A program made the position numbers and the translations under genes. A stretch of DNA of 64,000 nt. Origin: Nocardia sp. NBC_00508. Lineage in GTDB: Bacteria > Actinomycetota > Actinomycetes > Mycobacteriales > Mycobacteriaceae. Shown piece after piece: positions 24,624-35,320 of the stretch. Positions within the stretch are counted from its first letter, which is position 1. Every line of letters starts with the position of its first letter. The stretch lies in assembly GCF_036346875.1 (NCBI RefSeq), contig NZ_CP107852.1:6200001-6264000 (forward strand), in the 5' to 3' direction. A model generated the notes under the pieces. That model had not been told where the DNA came from. It searched no databases and saw only the letters and a list, made by a program, of their open reading frames with translations.

Positions 24624-25568
24624 ATGTCCACGTCTGTATCCACGGCCGGCCGTTCCGGGCTGGTCTACCTCGTCGGCGCCGGAATCCTCTGGGGCACCGG
24701 CGGTCTGCTCGGCATGCTGCTGCACCGGGCCACCGGTCTTTCCCCTGTTTCGGTCGCCACCTGCCGGCTCGCCGTCGGTGGGCTACTGCTGGTAGCCCTG
24801 CTCGCCACCAGACGACAGCCCTGGCCACGAGATCCGTTGGCGTGGCGTCGCATCGGTGCGGTGGCCGTGCTCGCGGCAATCTTCCAGGCGGCCTACTTCG
24901 GCGCGGTCGCGGCCGCGTCGGTCAGCCTCGCCACCCTGATCACCATCGGTATGTCGCCGGTGGTCGTCGCGGTGCTGGAGCACGTCACCGGACGGCGTGC
25001 GGTGGACCGGCGCCGCGCGGCCACGATCGGCATCGCCCTGTGCGGGCTGGCTCTGCTGGTCGGGGTGCCGTCCGCCGGCGCGAGCGCGGGCGGGTTGCTG
25101 GTGGGCGCGGCGCTGGCATCGGTGGCCGCCGCGGCGTTCGCGATGGTCACCGTGATCAACGCGGCGCCTGCGCCCGGCCTCGACGCGATGACCACCACAG
25201 GCCTCGGGTTCACCGGCGGCGCACTGCTGTTGATTCCCTTGGCGGCCACGAGCGGTCTCGCCTTCGACCCGACCGTGGGCAGCATTGCGCTGGTTCTGCT
25301 GCTGGGGCTGGCGCCGACCGCGGTTGCCTACACCATGTACTTTCGCGGGCTCTCGGATGCCGGACCCGGCATCGCCGCGGTACTCGCTCTCCTCGAACCG
25401 CTCACCGGGGCCGTGCTGGCGGCGGTAGTGCTCGGTGAACGCCTGACGACCCCCGGACTGCTGGGCGCCGCGCTGCTCGTCGTGGCGTTGTTGCTCGCCG
25501 CGACCACCGGGCGTTCCCGGGTCCGATGGCAGGACAGGGCGACCGATATCTGCCGCTTCCGGGACTAA
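24624..25568 (+). CDS. EamA/DMT family exporter
   Basis: This 314-residue membrane protein has ten predicted helices arranged as two EamA repeats (about 15-145 and 160-305). Telling segments are GAGILWGTGGLLGML at the start, FGAVAAASVSLATLITIGMSPVVVA in repeat 1 and YFRGLSDAGPGIAAVLALLEPLTGAVLAAVVLGE in repeat 2. Relatives export amino acids and other small metabolites; the substrate here is unknown. ATG 24624 has a CAGGAG site. Its TAA stop is part of the -10 box of the next gene. Confidence 0.88.
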   Translation: MSTSVSTAGRSGLVYLVGAGILWGTGGLLGMLLHRATGLSPVSVATCRLAVGGLLLVALLATRRQPWPRDPLAWRRIGAVAVLAAIFQAAYFGAVAAASVSLATLITIGMSPVVVAVLEHVTGRRAVDRRRAATIGIALCGLALLVGVPSAGASAGGLLVGAALASVAAAAFAMVTVINAAPAPGLDAMTTTGLGFTGGALLLIPLAATSGLAFDPTVGSIALVLLLGLAPTAVAYTMYFRGLSDAGPGIAAVLALLEPLTGAVLAAVVLGERLTTPGLLGAALLVVALLLAATTGRSRVRWQDRATDICRFRD

Positions 25569-25571
25569 GCT
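25566..25571 (+). promoter_or_regulatory. -10 box (TAAGCT) for the MFS fusion gene, leaderless
   Basis: TAAGCT ends 7 nt before the GTG at 25579, and its first three bases are the EamA stop codon. The MFS gene therefore has its own promoter although it nearly abuts the gene upstream. Confidence 0.55.
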
Positions 25572-25578
25572 TCGGCGC

Positions 25579-27177
25579 GTGACCGTTGCCGCGACGACCC
25601 CGGGCTCCACATGGGCGCCGCTGCGTTCACCGGTGTACCGGGCGCTGTGGGTGGCCCAGTTGGTGTCCAATCTGGGCACCTGGATGCAGATGGTCGGGGC
25701 GCAGTGGATGCTGGTGGACTTGCCCAACGCACCGGCCCTGGTGTCGTTCGTGCAGACCGCGGTCACGCTGCCGGTGATGCTGCTGGCCATTCCGTCCGGC
25801 GTGATCGCCGACCTGGTGGATCGACGCAGGCTGCTGCTCGGCGCACAGTCCACGATGGCGGCGCTGGCGACGATTCTCGCCGTGTCGACCGCGACCGGGC
25901 ACACCACGCCCGCGGTGCTGCTGACGTTGCTGTTCCTGCTCGGCTGCGGTCAGGCGCTGACCGCGCCCGCCTGGCAGGCGATTCAGCCGGAGTTGGTCTC
26001 GCGCGAGCAGATCCCCGCGGCCGCGGCGCTGGGCAGCATGAATATCAATATCGGCCGGGCGGTCGGTCCGGCGCTGGCGGGTGTGCTGGTCGCGCTGTCC
26101 GGGCCGACGGTGGTGTTCGCGCTGAACGCGGTGTCCTTCGGCGGAATCGTGGCGGCGCTGACGGTCTGGCGTCGGCCGGCGACGGATCGGCGACTACCCA
26201 CCGAGCGTCCGCTGGCGGCGTTGCAGGCGGGCACACGGTTCATCCGGGCCGCGCCGGCGATCCGCCGTGTGCTGTTGCGCTCGATCTTATTCATCATGCC
26301 CGCCAGTGCGGTGTGGGCACTGCTGCCCGTGATCGCACGCGATCGGCTCGCACTGTCGTCGTCGGGATACGGTCTGATGCTCGGCGCGCTGGGACTCGGC
26401 GCGGTGGTCGGCGCCGCGGCGCTATCGCGCTTGCGGCGGCTGCTGAACCCTACCCAGCGGCTGAGCACGGCCGCGATCCTGTTCGGACTCGCGGCGGCGG
26501 GCACCGCGCTGCTCCATGTCGTGCCCGTGGTGCTGGTGCTGCTGGTCTTCGCGGGCCTGGCCTGGCTGCTGGCGATGTCCACGATGAACGCGACCATGCA
26601 GCTGCTGCTACCGACCTGGGTGCGTGCGCGCGGGCTGTCGGTGTACCTGCTGGTGTTCATGGGTGGCCAGGCGATCGGCTCGCTGGTCTGGGGTGTGGTC
26701 GCCGAAGCGATCGGGTCGGTGTCGGCGCTGCTGTGGGCCGCGGCGCTGCTCGGATTATGCGCGGTGAGCACCCTGTGGCTGCCGATCCGGCACAACGCCG
26801 AGCAAGTCGACCTGACCCCGTCGGCGTTCTGGCCGGAGCCCCAGTTGGTGGTCGAACCCGATCCCGACGACGGCCCGGTGCTGATCCTGCGCGACTACGA
26901 CGTACCACCGGAGAATGTCGAGGAGTTCCTCGCCGCCATGGCCTTCGTAGGCCGATCCCGGCAGCGTACCGGCGCGATGGAATGGCGGCTCTACCGCGAC
27001 GTCGGGGTGATCGACCGCTATGTCGAGGCTTTTGTCGTGCGGTCCTGGGCCGAGCACATGCACCAGCACCAGGTTCGCCTCACCGCACAGGATGAGCTGC
27101 GCGAGCAGGCCGTCGCGAAGTTCACCACCGCCGAGGGCGACCGGGTAACCCACCTGGTGGCGATCGACCGGCGCTAG
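25579..27177 (+). CDS. MFS transporter (EntS/MFS_3 type) with C-terminal monooxygenase-like domain
   Basis: This 532-residue protein has an N-terminal 12-helix MFS unit (about 1-400). The opening APLRSPVYRALWVAQLVSNLGTWMQ, the motif A-like ADLVDRRRLLL and NINIGRAVGPALAG are typical of the transmembrane-secretion-effector group. The last ~110 residues (from about 425) are soluble and look like an antibiotic biosynthesis monooxygenase (ABM)-type ferredoxin-like domain: LILRDYDVPPENVEEFLAAM, GAMEWRLYRDVGVIDRYVEAF, SWAEHMHQH. Such fusions occur in this MFS subgroup; the domain's role is unknown. Export of a small molecule is inferred. Confidence 0.88.
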   Translation: MTVAATTPGSTWAPLRSPVYRALWVAQLVSNLGTWMQMVGAQWMLVDLPNAPALVSFVQTAVTLPVMLLAIPSGVIADLVDRRRLLLGAQSTMAALATILAVSTATGHTTPAVLLTLLFLLGCGQALTAPAWQAIQPELVSREQIPAAAALGSMNINIGRAVGPALAGVLVALSGPTVVFALNAVSFGGIVAALTVWRRPATDRRLPTERPLAALQAGTRFIRAAPAIRRVLLRSILFIMPASAVWALLPVIARDRLALSSSGYGLMLGALGLGAVVGAAALSRLRRLLNPTQRLSTAAILFGLAAAGTALLHVVPVVLVLLVFAGLAWLLAMSTMNATMQLLLPTWVRARGLSVYLLVFMGGQAIGSLVWGVVAEAIGSVSALLWAAALLGLCAVSTLWLPIRHNAEQVDLTPSAFWPEPQLVVEPDPDDGPVLILRDYDVPPENVEEFLAAMAFVGRSRQRTGAMEWRLYRDVGVIDRYVEAFVVRSWAEHMHQHQVRLTAQDELREQAVAKFTTAEGDRVTHLVAIDRR

Positions 27178-27231
27178 ACCGGGGCCCCGACGATGCCGGG
27201 CGCCTGATTCGGTGGGATCGGACCGACCGCA

Positions 27232-27237
27232 TAGACT
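27232..27237 (+). promoter_or_regulatory. -10 box (TAGACT) for secG, leaderless
   Basis: TAGACT ends 7 nt before the ATG at 27245. The identical hexamer serves rpe. Confidence 0.55.
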
Positions 27238-27244
27238 GTCCGGC

Positions 27245-27478
27245 ATGCGGATGTTCCTGGATATCCTCCTGATCATCACCAGCGTGCTGCTGGTGCTGCT
27301 GGTGCTGCTGCACCGCGCCAAGGGTGGAGGTCTGTCCAGCCTGTTCGGCGGCGGCGTGCAGTCCAGTCTGTCCGGTTCCACGGTCGTGGAGAAGAACCTC
27401 GACCGCGTCACCATTTTCACCGGCGTCATCTGGCTGATCGCCATCCTGGGCATCGGCCTGGAGATCAAGTTCGCCTGA
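27245..27478 (+). CDS. secG: Preprotein translocase subunit SecG
   Basis: This 77-residue two-helix membrane protein has helix 1 ILLIITSVLLVLLVLLHRAKGGGLS, the conserved loop GGGVQSSLSGSTVVEKNLDR, and helix 2 TIFTGVIWLIAILGIGL. It supports SecYE-dependent export. In mycobacteria secG follows tpiA directly; here the META, EamA and MFS genes lie between and secG has its own leaderless promoter. The ppc gene found near it in mycobacteria is absent. Confidence 0.95.
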   Translation: MRMFLDILLIITSVLLVLLVLLHRAKGGGLSSLFGGGVQSSLSGSTVVEKNLDRVTIFTGVIWLIAILGIGLEIKFA

Positions 27479-27629
27479 TCCGCGTCACCGCGGCCGCCGT
27501 GAGCGCCGCCGCACCGAGCACGATCGCGGCGGGATAGCTCGTCCCGAGCGCTGGGGCGACCACCAGTGGGCCGAGGATCTGTCCCGCGCCATACCCGGCG
27601 GTCAGCGGTGCCGCCGCGGGCTCCGCCGG
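27465..27629 (-). pseudogene. 3' remnant of a YbfB/YjiJ-type MFS transporter gene
   Basis: The minus frame ending in TGA at 27467-27465 encodes GYGAGQILGPLVVAP followed by a hydrophobic helix, matching the last transmembrane segment of YbfB/YjiJ-like MFS proteins. An in-frame stop at 27632-27630 and loss of homology upstream show that only the last ~45 codons remain. Its 3' end overlaps secG by 14 nt. Confidence 0.6.
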
Positions 27630-27658
27630 TCAGCTCGGCGCCGACGCGCATCGCCGGC

Positions 27659-27898
27659 ATGACGATTCCCCACCCGGTCCGGGAGATCGTCACATGTACG
27701 AATTTCGACGAGTGGATCGAATTGGTCGCGGCGAACCGTGGCATCGGCGTCGTGCCCGACCTGGCGCGCACCCGACCGCCGCACCCGGGTGTCGCCTATC
27801 TCGACCTTCCCGACGCACCGCCCTCGCACGTCTACCTGGCCTGGCGCGCCCGGCCGGGCCCGCCGAGCTCGGTGCAGCGCTTCCTGGGCGTGCTCTGA
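27659..27898 (+). pseudogene. 3' remnant of a LysR-type regulator gene
   Basis: This frame of about 79 codons reads as the end of a LysR substrate-binding domain: EIVTCTNFDEWIELVAANRGIGVVP (the helix and loop before the last strands), then VAYLDLPDAPPSHVYLAWRA and a final helix. No helix-turn-helix or dimerisation helix is present upstream. With the facing MFS remnant it looks like the residue of a divergent LysR-MFS pair after an internal deletion. Confidence 0.6.
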
Positions 27899-27902
27899 CC
27901 GG

Positions 27903-28751
27903 TCAATCTGTGTGCGGAACCCGCCCGTCGACGTCGGTGAAGCCGTAGTACTCCGCGAGATCGGCGACTCGCCACGACAATCCAGTGCGCGAGCGCCGCC
28001 CGGCGTCGGTGGCCAGCGCGACGACCGCGCGGCCGGTGAAGCGCGGCGTCTGCGCCTCGGCGAGATCGAAGGTGCCCTCGCCGGGCAGTGTGACCAGCCG
28101 GTGCCCGTGCGCGTCGGCCGGAACCAGTTGCAGCAGTTCGGTATCCACGATGCCCGGCCAGAGCGAGACTACGGTCACCTCGGTGCCCGCGAGATTGTGT
28201 GCCATATCGGCGGTGAGCCGGTCCAGCGCGGATTTCGCGACGCCGTACACCGCGTTGTGCATGTATCTGCGCGCGCCCGGCGAGGAGATGTTGACGATCA
28301 GCCCGCCCGACTCGATCAGCAGCGGCGCGGCGAAAACGCTTGCCACGTAATGCGACCGGACGCCCACGTCGAAGGTCTCGTCCCAGGCCGCCGGTGGGAC
28401 CTCCCAGAACGGCTTGCCGAGCCAGCGGGCCGCGGCAGGGGAGTTGTAGACGTTGTTCACCAGCACGTCCAACCTGCCGTGCTCGGTGCGGATCCGCTCG
28501 AACAGCCGCTCCACCGCGTCGTCGTCACGGTGATCGCACACGAACGGGATGCCTACCCCGCCCGCCGCATCGATCTCCGCGGCCGTCGCGTGCACGGTGC
28601 CGGGCAAGCGTCCCTGCGCGGTCGAGCGCCCGGTGACGAACACCGTCGCGCCCGCCGCGCCCAGTTCCTGCGCGATCCCTTTGCCGATGCCGCGGCTGGC
28701 GCCGGTGACCACCGCGATCTTGCCTTCGAGTCCGTCGGGTATTCCGCTCAC
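27903..28751 (-). CDS. Short-chain dehydrogenase/reductase, DHRS1-like
   Basis: This 282-residue Rossmann enzyme has the cofactor loop TGASRGIG, a LVNNVYNS motif, catalytic Ser in NISSPG and the YGVAK pair. Length and the extended C-terminal half resemble DHRS1-type SDRs acting on steroids and carbonyl compounds, but the substrate cannot be read from sequence. The GTG start faces the epoxide hydrolase gene across 60 nt that contain a KstR-like site. Its stop is 4 nt from the end of the LysR remnant. Confidence 0.87.
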   Translation of the reverse strand: MSGIPDGLEGKIAVVTGASRGIGKGIAQELGAAGATVFVTGRSTAQGRLPGTVHATAAEIDAAGGVGIPFVCDHRDDDAVERLFERIRTEHGRLDVLVNNVYNSPAAARWLGKPFWEVPPAAWDETFDVGVRSHYVASVFAAPLLIESGGLIVNISSPGARRYMHNAVYGVAKSALDRLTADMAHNLAGTEVTVVSLWPGIVDTELLQLVPADAHGHRLVTLPGEGTFDLAEAQTPRFTGRAVVALATDAGRRSRTGLSWRVADLAEYYGFTDVDGRVPHTD

Positions 28752-28775
28752 GAAACCGGAACATTACCGTGAAGC

Positions 28776-28789
28776 GATAACGTGTTCTA
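28776..28789. promoter_or_regulatory. KstR-like operator between SDR and epoxide hydrolase genes
   Basis: The core AACGTGTT (28779-28786) with flanks gives GATAACGTGTTCTA. This matches TNNAACNNGTTNNA, the KstR consensus, except for the first T. It lies midway in the 60-nt divergent promoter region, so one repressor could control both genes. The KstR assignment is by motif only. Confidence 0.45.
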
Positions 28790-28811
28790 GTACATCGTTC
28801 TGGAGGCCGGA

Positions 28812-29801
28812 GTGGAGCTGACGCATCGGTTCGTGACGACCGACGGTATTCGCATGCACGTCGCCGAGCAGGGGGAGGGGCAGCCGGTGATCTTCTGTCA
28901 CGGCTTTCCGCATACCTGGTACGTCTGGCACCGCCAACTCCCCGCGGTCGCCGCGGCGGGGTATCGAGCCATCGCACCCGACCTGCGCGGCTATGGACGG
29001 ACCGACGCGCCCGCCGACCTCGAGGCGTACACAAATCGCGCCGTCTGCGCCGATCTGCTCGGTGTGCTCGATGACATCGGCGCCGAGCAGGCGGTGTTCG
29101 TGGGCTTGGACTTCGGCGCCGCGCTGGTGTGGGAACTGGCATTGCGCGCCCCGGAGCGGGTGCGCGCCGTCATCGTCCTGAACAATCCGTTCGCGCCCCG
29201 TCCACCGCGTTCCCCGTCGCAGCTGTGGGCAAAGGCCGCCGCGCGTCACTTCCTGCACCTGCATTACTTTCAGACCCCCGGTGTCGCTGACGCGGAACTC
29301 GGCGGGTGTCCGCGGGAGTTTCTCGCGCGCGTGTACTTCGCGCTCAGCGCCGACTACCACTACCTGGACACGTGGCGCTTCCCGGCGGAAGGCACCGGCT
29401 ACCTCGACGTGCTGCCGCAGGCGCCCGCGCTGCCGTGGCGCTGGCTGAGCGAACGCGAGTTGGACATCCTGGCCGGCGATTTCGAACGCACCGGATTCAC
29501 CGGCGGATTGAACTGGTACCGCAGCTTGGACCGCAATTGGGCACTCACCGCCGATTACGCAGACGCGAAAGTCACTGTGCCCGTGTATTTCCTGTACGGC
29601 GATCGCGATCCCGACATGGAGGGTTTCAGCGGCCGTGATCCACTGGCCACCATGCGCGAGCATGTCGTCGACCTGCGCGCGGTGACCGAGATCGCCGACG
29701 CGGGCCACCTCGTGCAGCTGGAGCGGACCGCGGAGGTGAACGCGTTGCTCACCGCGCATCTGCGCCACCTGACGGAGCGCTCGTCCGAGATTTCGACCTG
29801 A
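28812..29801 (+). CDS. Alpha/beta hydrolase, epoxide hydrolase type
   Basis: This 329-residue enzyme has the oxyanion motif HGFPHTW, nucleophile Asp in VGLDFGAAL (where esterases have Ser), and a helical cap with the epoxide-activating Tyr region GGLNWYRSLDRNW. The late Asp is in YGDRDPD and the catalytic His in DAGHLVQLE. This is the pattern of soluble epoxide hydrolases, which open epoxides to diols via a covalent Asp ester. The GTG start has a GGAGGCCGGAG site. It diverges from an SDR, suggesting a small catabolic or detoxifying pair under a common repressor. Confidence 0.88.
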   Translation: MELTHRFVTTDGIRMHVAEQGEGQPVIFCHGFPHTWYVWHRQLPAVAAAGYRAIAPDLRGYGRTDAPADLEAYTNRAVCADLLGVLDDIGAEQAVFVGLDFGAALVWELALRAPERVRAVIVLNNPFAPRPPRSPSQLWAKAAARHFLHLHYFQTPGVADAELGGCPREFLARVYFALSADYHYLDTWRFPAEGTGYLDVLPQAPALPWRWLSERELDILAGDFERTGFTGGLNWYRSLDRNWALTADYADAKVTVPVYFLYGDRDPDMEGFSGRDPLATMREHVVDLRAVTEIADAGHLVQLERTAEVNALLTAHLRHLTERSSEIST

Positions 29802-29849
29802 GGCGAAACATCTTCGGGCCCAGCGCCGTTCGCTGTCGGTGGGCACCGC

Positions 29850-29855
29850 TAATGT
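29850..29855 (+). promoter_or_regulatory. -10 box (TAATGT) for the gene at 29863, leaderless
   Basis: TAATGT ends 7 nt before the ATG and no ribosome-binding site intervenes. Confidence 0.55.
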
Positions 29856-29862
29856 CTGGTGA

Positions 29863-30465
29863 ATGAGTTATAGCCTGAGCATCTACGTCGTCGAACTGGA
29901 CAGGGTCTCCGCCGCCATCGGGTCCAGGGACGACAAGCTCCGGCGGATGATCGGCGGCCGGTTCAAGGCCCAGCTGACCCACGACGACGACTGGTTCGCC
30001 GACGAGATCGCCGGCGGCGCGCCCACCCGCTACGAGGCGGTGCGCGCCGTCATCGACGGCGGCCCGTTCGACCCGTCCTACGGCTTCCAATACGGCTACG
30101 CCTACCAGACGATCTGCCAGTTCTACGGCCGGTTCGTGGACAACCGCTACTTCTCGGCGTTCCGTGGCCGGTGGCTGGATCACATCGATGACGGACTCGC
30201 CGCGCTCGGCATCAAGGCGATCAGCGTCCGCGACTTCATGTACCACTCGCTGCCGCCCGCGCTGCCCCAACCCGACGATCTGCCCGGCTACGGCGAATGG
30301 ACGCCCGAGCAGTGCGCGGAGGCGCTGGTGCAGTGGGAGTCCACGACGCCGCCGCAGCGCGAGGAGGTCGACCACGAGGTGCTCGCGGCCATCGAGTCGT
30401 GCGTCGAATGGATCCGTGCGGCGCAGGCGCGTCCCGGCTGGGGCATCGCCGGGTTCTTCTACTGA
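29863..30465 (+). CDS. Conserved hypothetical protein (200 aa, DUF7691-like)
   Basis: This soluble protein opens with MSYSLSIYVVELDRV and has a DDKLRRMIGGRFK segment, a central aromatic block (SYGFQYGYAYQTICQFYGRF) and an acidic C-terminal helix. It resembles a family of Streptomyces and Nocardia proteins of unknown function. No catalytic motif is evident. It ends 13 nt before the convergent SRPBCC gene. Confidence 0.75.
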   Translation: MSYSLSIYVVELDRVSAAIGSRDDKLRRMIGGRFKAQLTHDDDWFADEIAGGAPTRYEAVRAVIDGGPFDPSYGFQYGYAYQTICQFYGRFVDNRYFSAFRGRWLDHIDDGLAALGIKAISVRDFMYHSLPPALPQPDDLPGYGEWTPEQCAEALVQWESTTPPQREEVDHEVLAAIESCVEWIRAAQARPGWGIAGFFY

Positions 30466-30478
30466 CCGCCTGACGGGC

Positions 30479-30958
30479 TCAGCGGTATTCCTCGCTCAGC
30501 TTCGGGTAGTCCGACCACCGCGGTAGCGGCTGGTAGTCGAGGTAGGCGGTGAGACGGTCGAGCAGGTACTGCCAGCGCGGGCCGATGGCGCCCGCGTCGG
30601 CGGGACGAACATGGCGGCGGGTCAGTTCGACGGTGGTGACCACGCCGACCTGGTTCATGCGGACTTCGAGCAGGCAGCCGTCGATGTGCACCACCAGCTC
30701 GTGCGGAGCCTCGCAGTGGTCGACGCGCACCGCGACCGGGCCGGGGGCGGGACCGTCGAACAGTTCGATGGTGAGGTTGCCGTTGCCTCCGGAGACGGCG
30801 CCGAGCCAGCGGGTGAGCTGGCCGCGCTCGGTGGCCGCCGACCACACGTCCAGCACCGGCTTGCGGAAGGAACGCAGGTAGTGCAGGAGCACCAGATCGT
30901 CGCCGGTCGTGTGCTCGTGCTCCGGCCGTACCTCGCCGAGCATGGACATCGTGGTCAT
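30479..30958 (-). CDS. SRPBCC/AHSA1-like domain protein
   Basis: This 159-residue protein has the START/Bet v1-like order of an N-terminal strand (LVLLHYLRSFRKPVLDVWSAATERGQLTRWLG), central beta strands and a long C-terminal helix (WQYLLDRLTAYLDYQP). Such proteins bind hydrophobic ligands or act in stress responses; nothing more specific can be said. Confidence 0.8.
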   Translation of the reverse strand: MTTMSMLGEVRPEHEHTTGDDLVLLHYLRSFRKPVLDVWSAATERGQLTRWLGAVSGGNGNLTIELFDGPAPGPVAVRVDHCEAPHELVVHIDGCLLEVRMNQVGVVTTVELTRRHVRPADAGAIGPRWQYLLDRLTAYLDYQPLPRWSDYPKLSEEYR

Positions 30959-31005
30959 CGCCGTGTCCTTCCGCTGCTGGTCACCGTCATCTCACTGTAT
31001 TTCCA

Positions 31006-33411
<2,406 letters not shown>

Positions 33412-33651
33412 CCGAAAATTACGGACAAAATTCAGTCGCTCCGGTGAGGCGGCGGATCAGCCATCGACCGCGCCGGAAGGTCCATCGGCGACGGTCATTC
33501 ATGCTGTCGGTGACTCGCGTGATGTCCTTTGGTGTCCGGGGCCTCTCGTTCTCGACCCGACCATCGACTGCGCTCGACGATCGGCAGCAGCGTCCGGCAC
33601 CACCGAGTTCGATCCCAGCCGATCCGCAACCTCGAGCGACAGCCGCCGCGC

Positions 33652-34407
33652 TCAACGCAGCGCGGACGCGGCCTCCTGATCGAGCAGCCAGGTGGTGGAG
33701 TCGATGCCTGTCGCGCCCGCCGCCGGGATGTCGATCGGGTCCGCGCCGCCGATCGCCGCGGCGACCGCCTCGGCCTTGGCCCCGCCGGCGACCACCAGCA
33801 CGACATGGCGAGCTCGGCGGATGGCGGGCCGGGTGAGGGTCACCCGCACCGGCGGCGGCTTCGGCGAATCCGTCACGGCGACAACGAGTTCGTGTTCCTC
33901 GCGGACGGCGTCGGTGTGCGGGAACAGCGAGTTGACGTGGCCCTCGCCGCCCATGCCGAGTAGATGCAGATCGAACGCACCGTGCTCGGCGAGGTAGGCG
34001 TGCACGGCCGCGGAATATTCGGCGGCCGCCTCCACCGGGTCGGGGTACTCGCCATCGGAGGCGGCCACCGGATGCACCCGTGCCGGGTCCACCGGCACGT
34101 GGTCGAGCAGGGCCTGCCTGGATTGCAGATCGTTGCGCTCCGGATCGCCCGCGGGCACGAAACGCTCGTCGCCCCAGAACACGTCGAGCCGGGACCAGTC
34201 GATGTCGCCGGGCGCCTTGCGCACCTGCTCCAGCAGGGCGATGCCGGTGCCGCCGCCGGTGAGCACTACCGACGCCGCACCGCGCTCGGCCTGGGCCGCG
34301 ACGACGATCGACACGAAGCGGGCCGCCGCGGCGGCGACCAGTGACTCGGTGTCGAGGTGGACTTCGACGGTGTCGCTGGGAAAGGGTGAATCGGTGTGGT
34401 CACTCAT
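33652..34407 (-). CDS. pgl: 6-phosphogluconolactonase
   Basis: This 251-residue DevB-type enzyme hydrolyses 6-phosphogluconolactone. It has LTGGGTGIALLEQV for phosphate binding, FWGDERFVPAGDPERND, the LLGMGGEGHVNSLFP active-site motif and a late RVTLTRPAIRRA strand. Its ATG overlaps the opcA stop by 8 nt. It is the last gene of tkt-tal-zwf-opcA-pgl. A 240-nt stretch without a gene separates it from the E1 gene's start region. Confidence 0.95.
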   Translation of the reverse strand: MSDHTDSPFPSDTVEVHLDTESLVAAAAARFVSIVVAAQAERGAASVVLTGGGTGIALLEQVRKAPGDIDWSRLDVFWGDERFVPAGDPERNDLQSRQALLDHVPVDPARVHPVAASDGEYPDPVEAAAEYSAAVHAYLAEHGAFDLHLLGMGGEGHVNSLFPHTDAVREEHELVVAVTDSPKPPPVRVTLTRPAIRRARHVVLVVAGGAKAEAVAAAIGGADPIDIPAAGATGIDSTTWLLDQEAASALR

Positions 34408-35320
34408 AGATCACCTTCTCGATTCCGGCCAGCGCCTCCGCGTAGATCTCGTCGGCGTCCAGCCTGCGCAGTTCCTCCGCCAGGCAGTCGCGAGTCTCCC
34501 TGCGCGCCAGCGCGATCCGCTGTACCGGGTCGCCGGTGCGGGTGAGCGTGGCGGTGCGACCGGTTTGCGGTCGCTCGATCGCGATGGAGACCGTTCGGCG
34601 GTGCAGTTCCACGTGCAGGGGACCGGTGCGGCGGCGTACCGGGCAACCCAGCCGGGCGGCCAGCCAGCCCGCCAGCATGTCCAGGGCGGGTTCGTTGCGC
34701 AGTCCGGACACGGTCGCCGAATCCACGCGCTCGAACGGCGGCTCGTCCATAGCGGCGGCCAGCAGTGCGCGCCAGTAGGTGATCCGGCTCCAGGCCAGAT
34801 CGGAATCGCCGGTTGCGAAGGAGCCGAGTCGCTTCTTGATCGCCGCCTGCGGATCGGGCGCGAATGTGGCGTCGGTGATGCGCCGGGTCGCCAGGCGCCC
34901 CACCGAGTCCTTGGACGGGAACTCCGGGGCTCCGCGTGGCCACCAGGCGACCACCGGCGTATCCGGCAGGAGGAACGGGATGACCACGCTGCTTTCGTGG
35001 TTGATCAGTTCGCCCTGCAGCCGCAGCACGATCACCTCGGCCGCCCCCGCGTCGCCGCCCACCCGGATCTGGGCGTCCAGCCGGGTGGCGGCCTCCCGGT
35101 CACCGCGTGCGAGCACCACCACGCGACAGGGATGCTCGCGGCTGGCATCGTTCGCGGCGTCGATCGCGCCCTCGGCTTCGGAGCTGTCGAGCGTGCACAC
35201 CACCAGGGTGAGCACCCGGCCCACGGTGATCACGCCGTTGCTCTCGCGCAGTTGCACGAGGCGTTTGGTCACCTCGCCGGTCTTGGTCTCCGGCATGTCG
35301 ACGATCACGGCCGCCGCCAT
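34400..35320 (-). CDS. opcA: Glucose-6-phosphate dehydrogenase assembly protein OpcA
   Basis: This 306-residue protein matches OpcA, which promotes assembly and activity of G6PDH in cyanobacteria and actinobacteria. Typical segments are TLVVCTLDSSEAEGAI, the VVIPFLLPDTPVVAWWPRGAPEFP block and DLAWSRITYWRALLAAAMDEPPFE. Its start overlaps the zwf 3' end by 16 nt and its stop overlaps pgl by 8 nt, so the three products are likely made in fixed proportion. Confidence 0.95.
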   Translation of the reverse strand: MAAAVIVDMPETKTGEVTKRLVQLRESNGVITVGRVLTLVVCTLDSSEAEGAIDAANDASREHPCRVVVLARGDREAATRLDAQIRVGGDAGAAEVIVLRLQGELINHESSVVIPFLLPDTPVVAWWPRGAPEFPSKDSVGRLATRRITDATFAPDPQAAIKKRLGSFATGDSDLAWSRITYWRALLAAAMDEPPFERVDSATVSGLRNEPALDMLAGWLAARLGCPVRRRTGPLHVELHRRTVSIAIERPQTGRTATLTRTGDPVQRIALARRETRDCLAEELRRLDADEIYAEALAGIEKVIYE

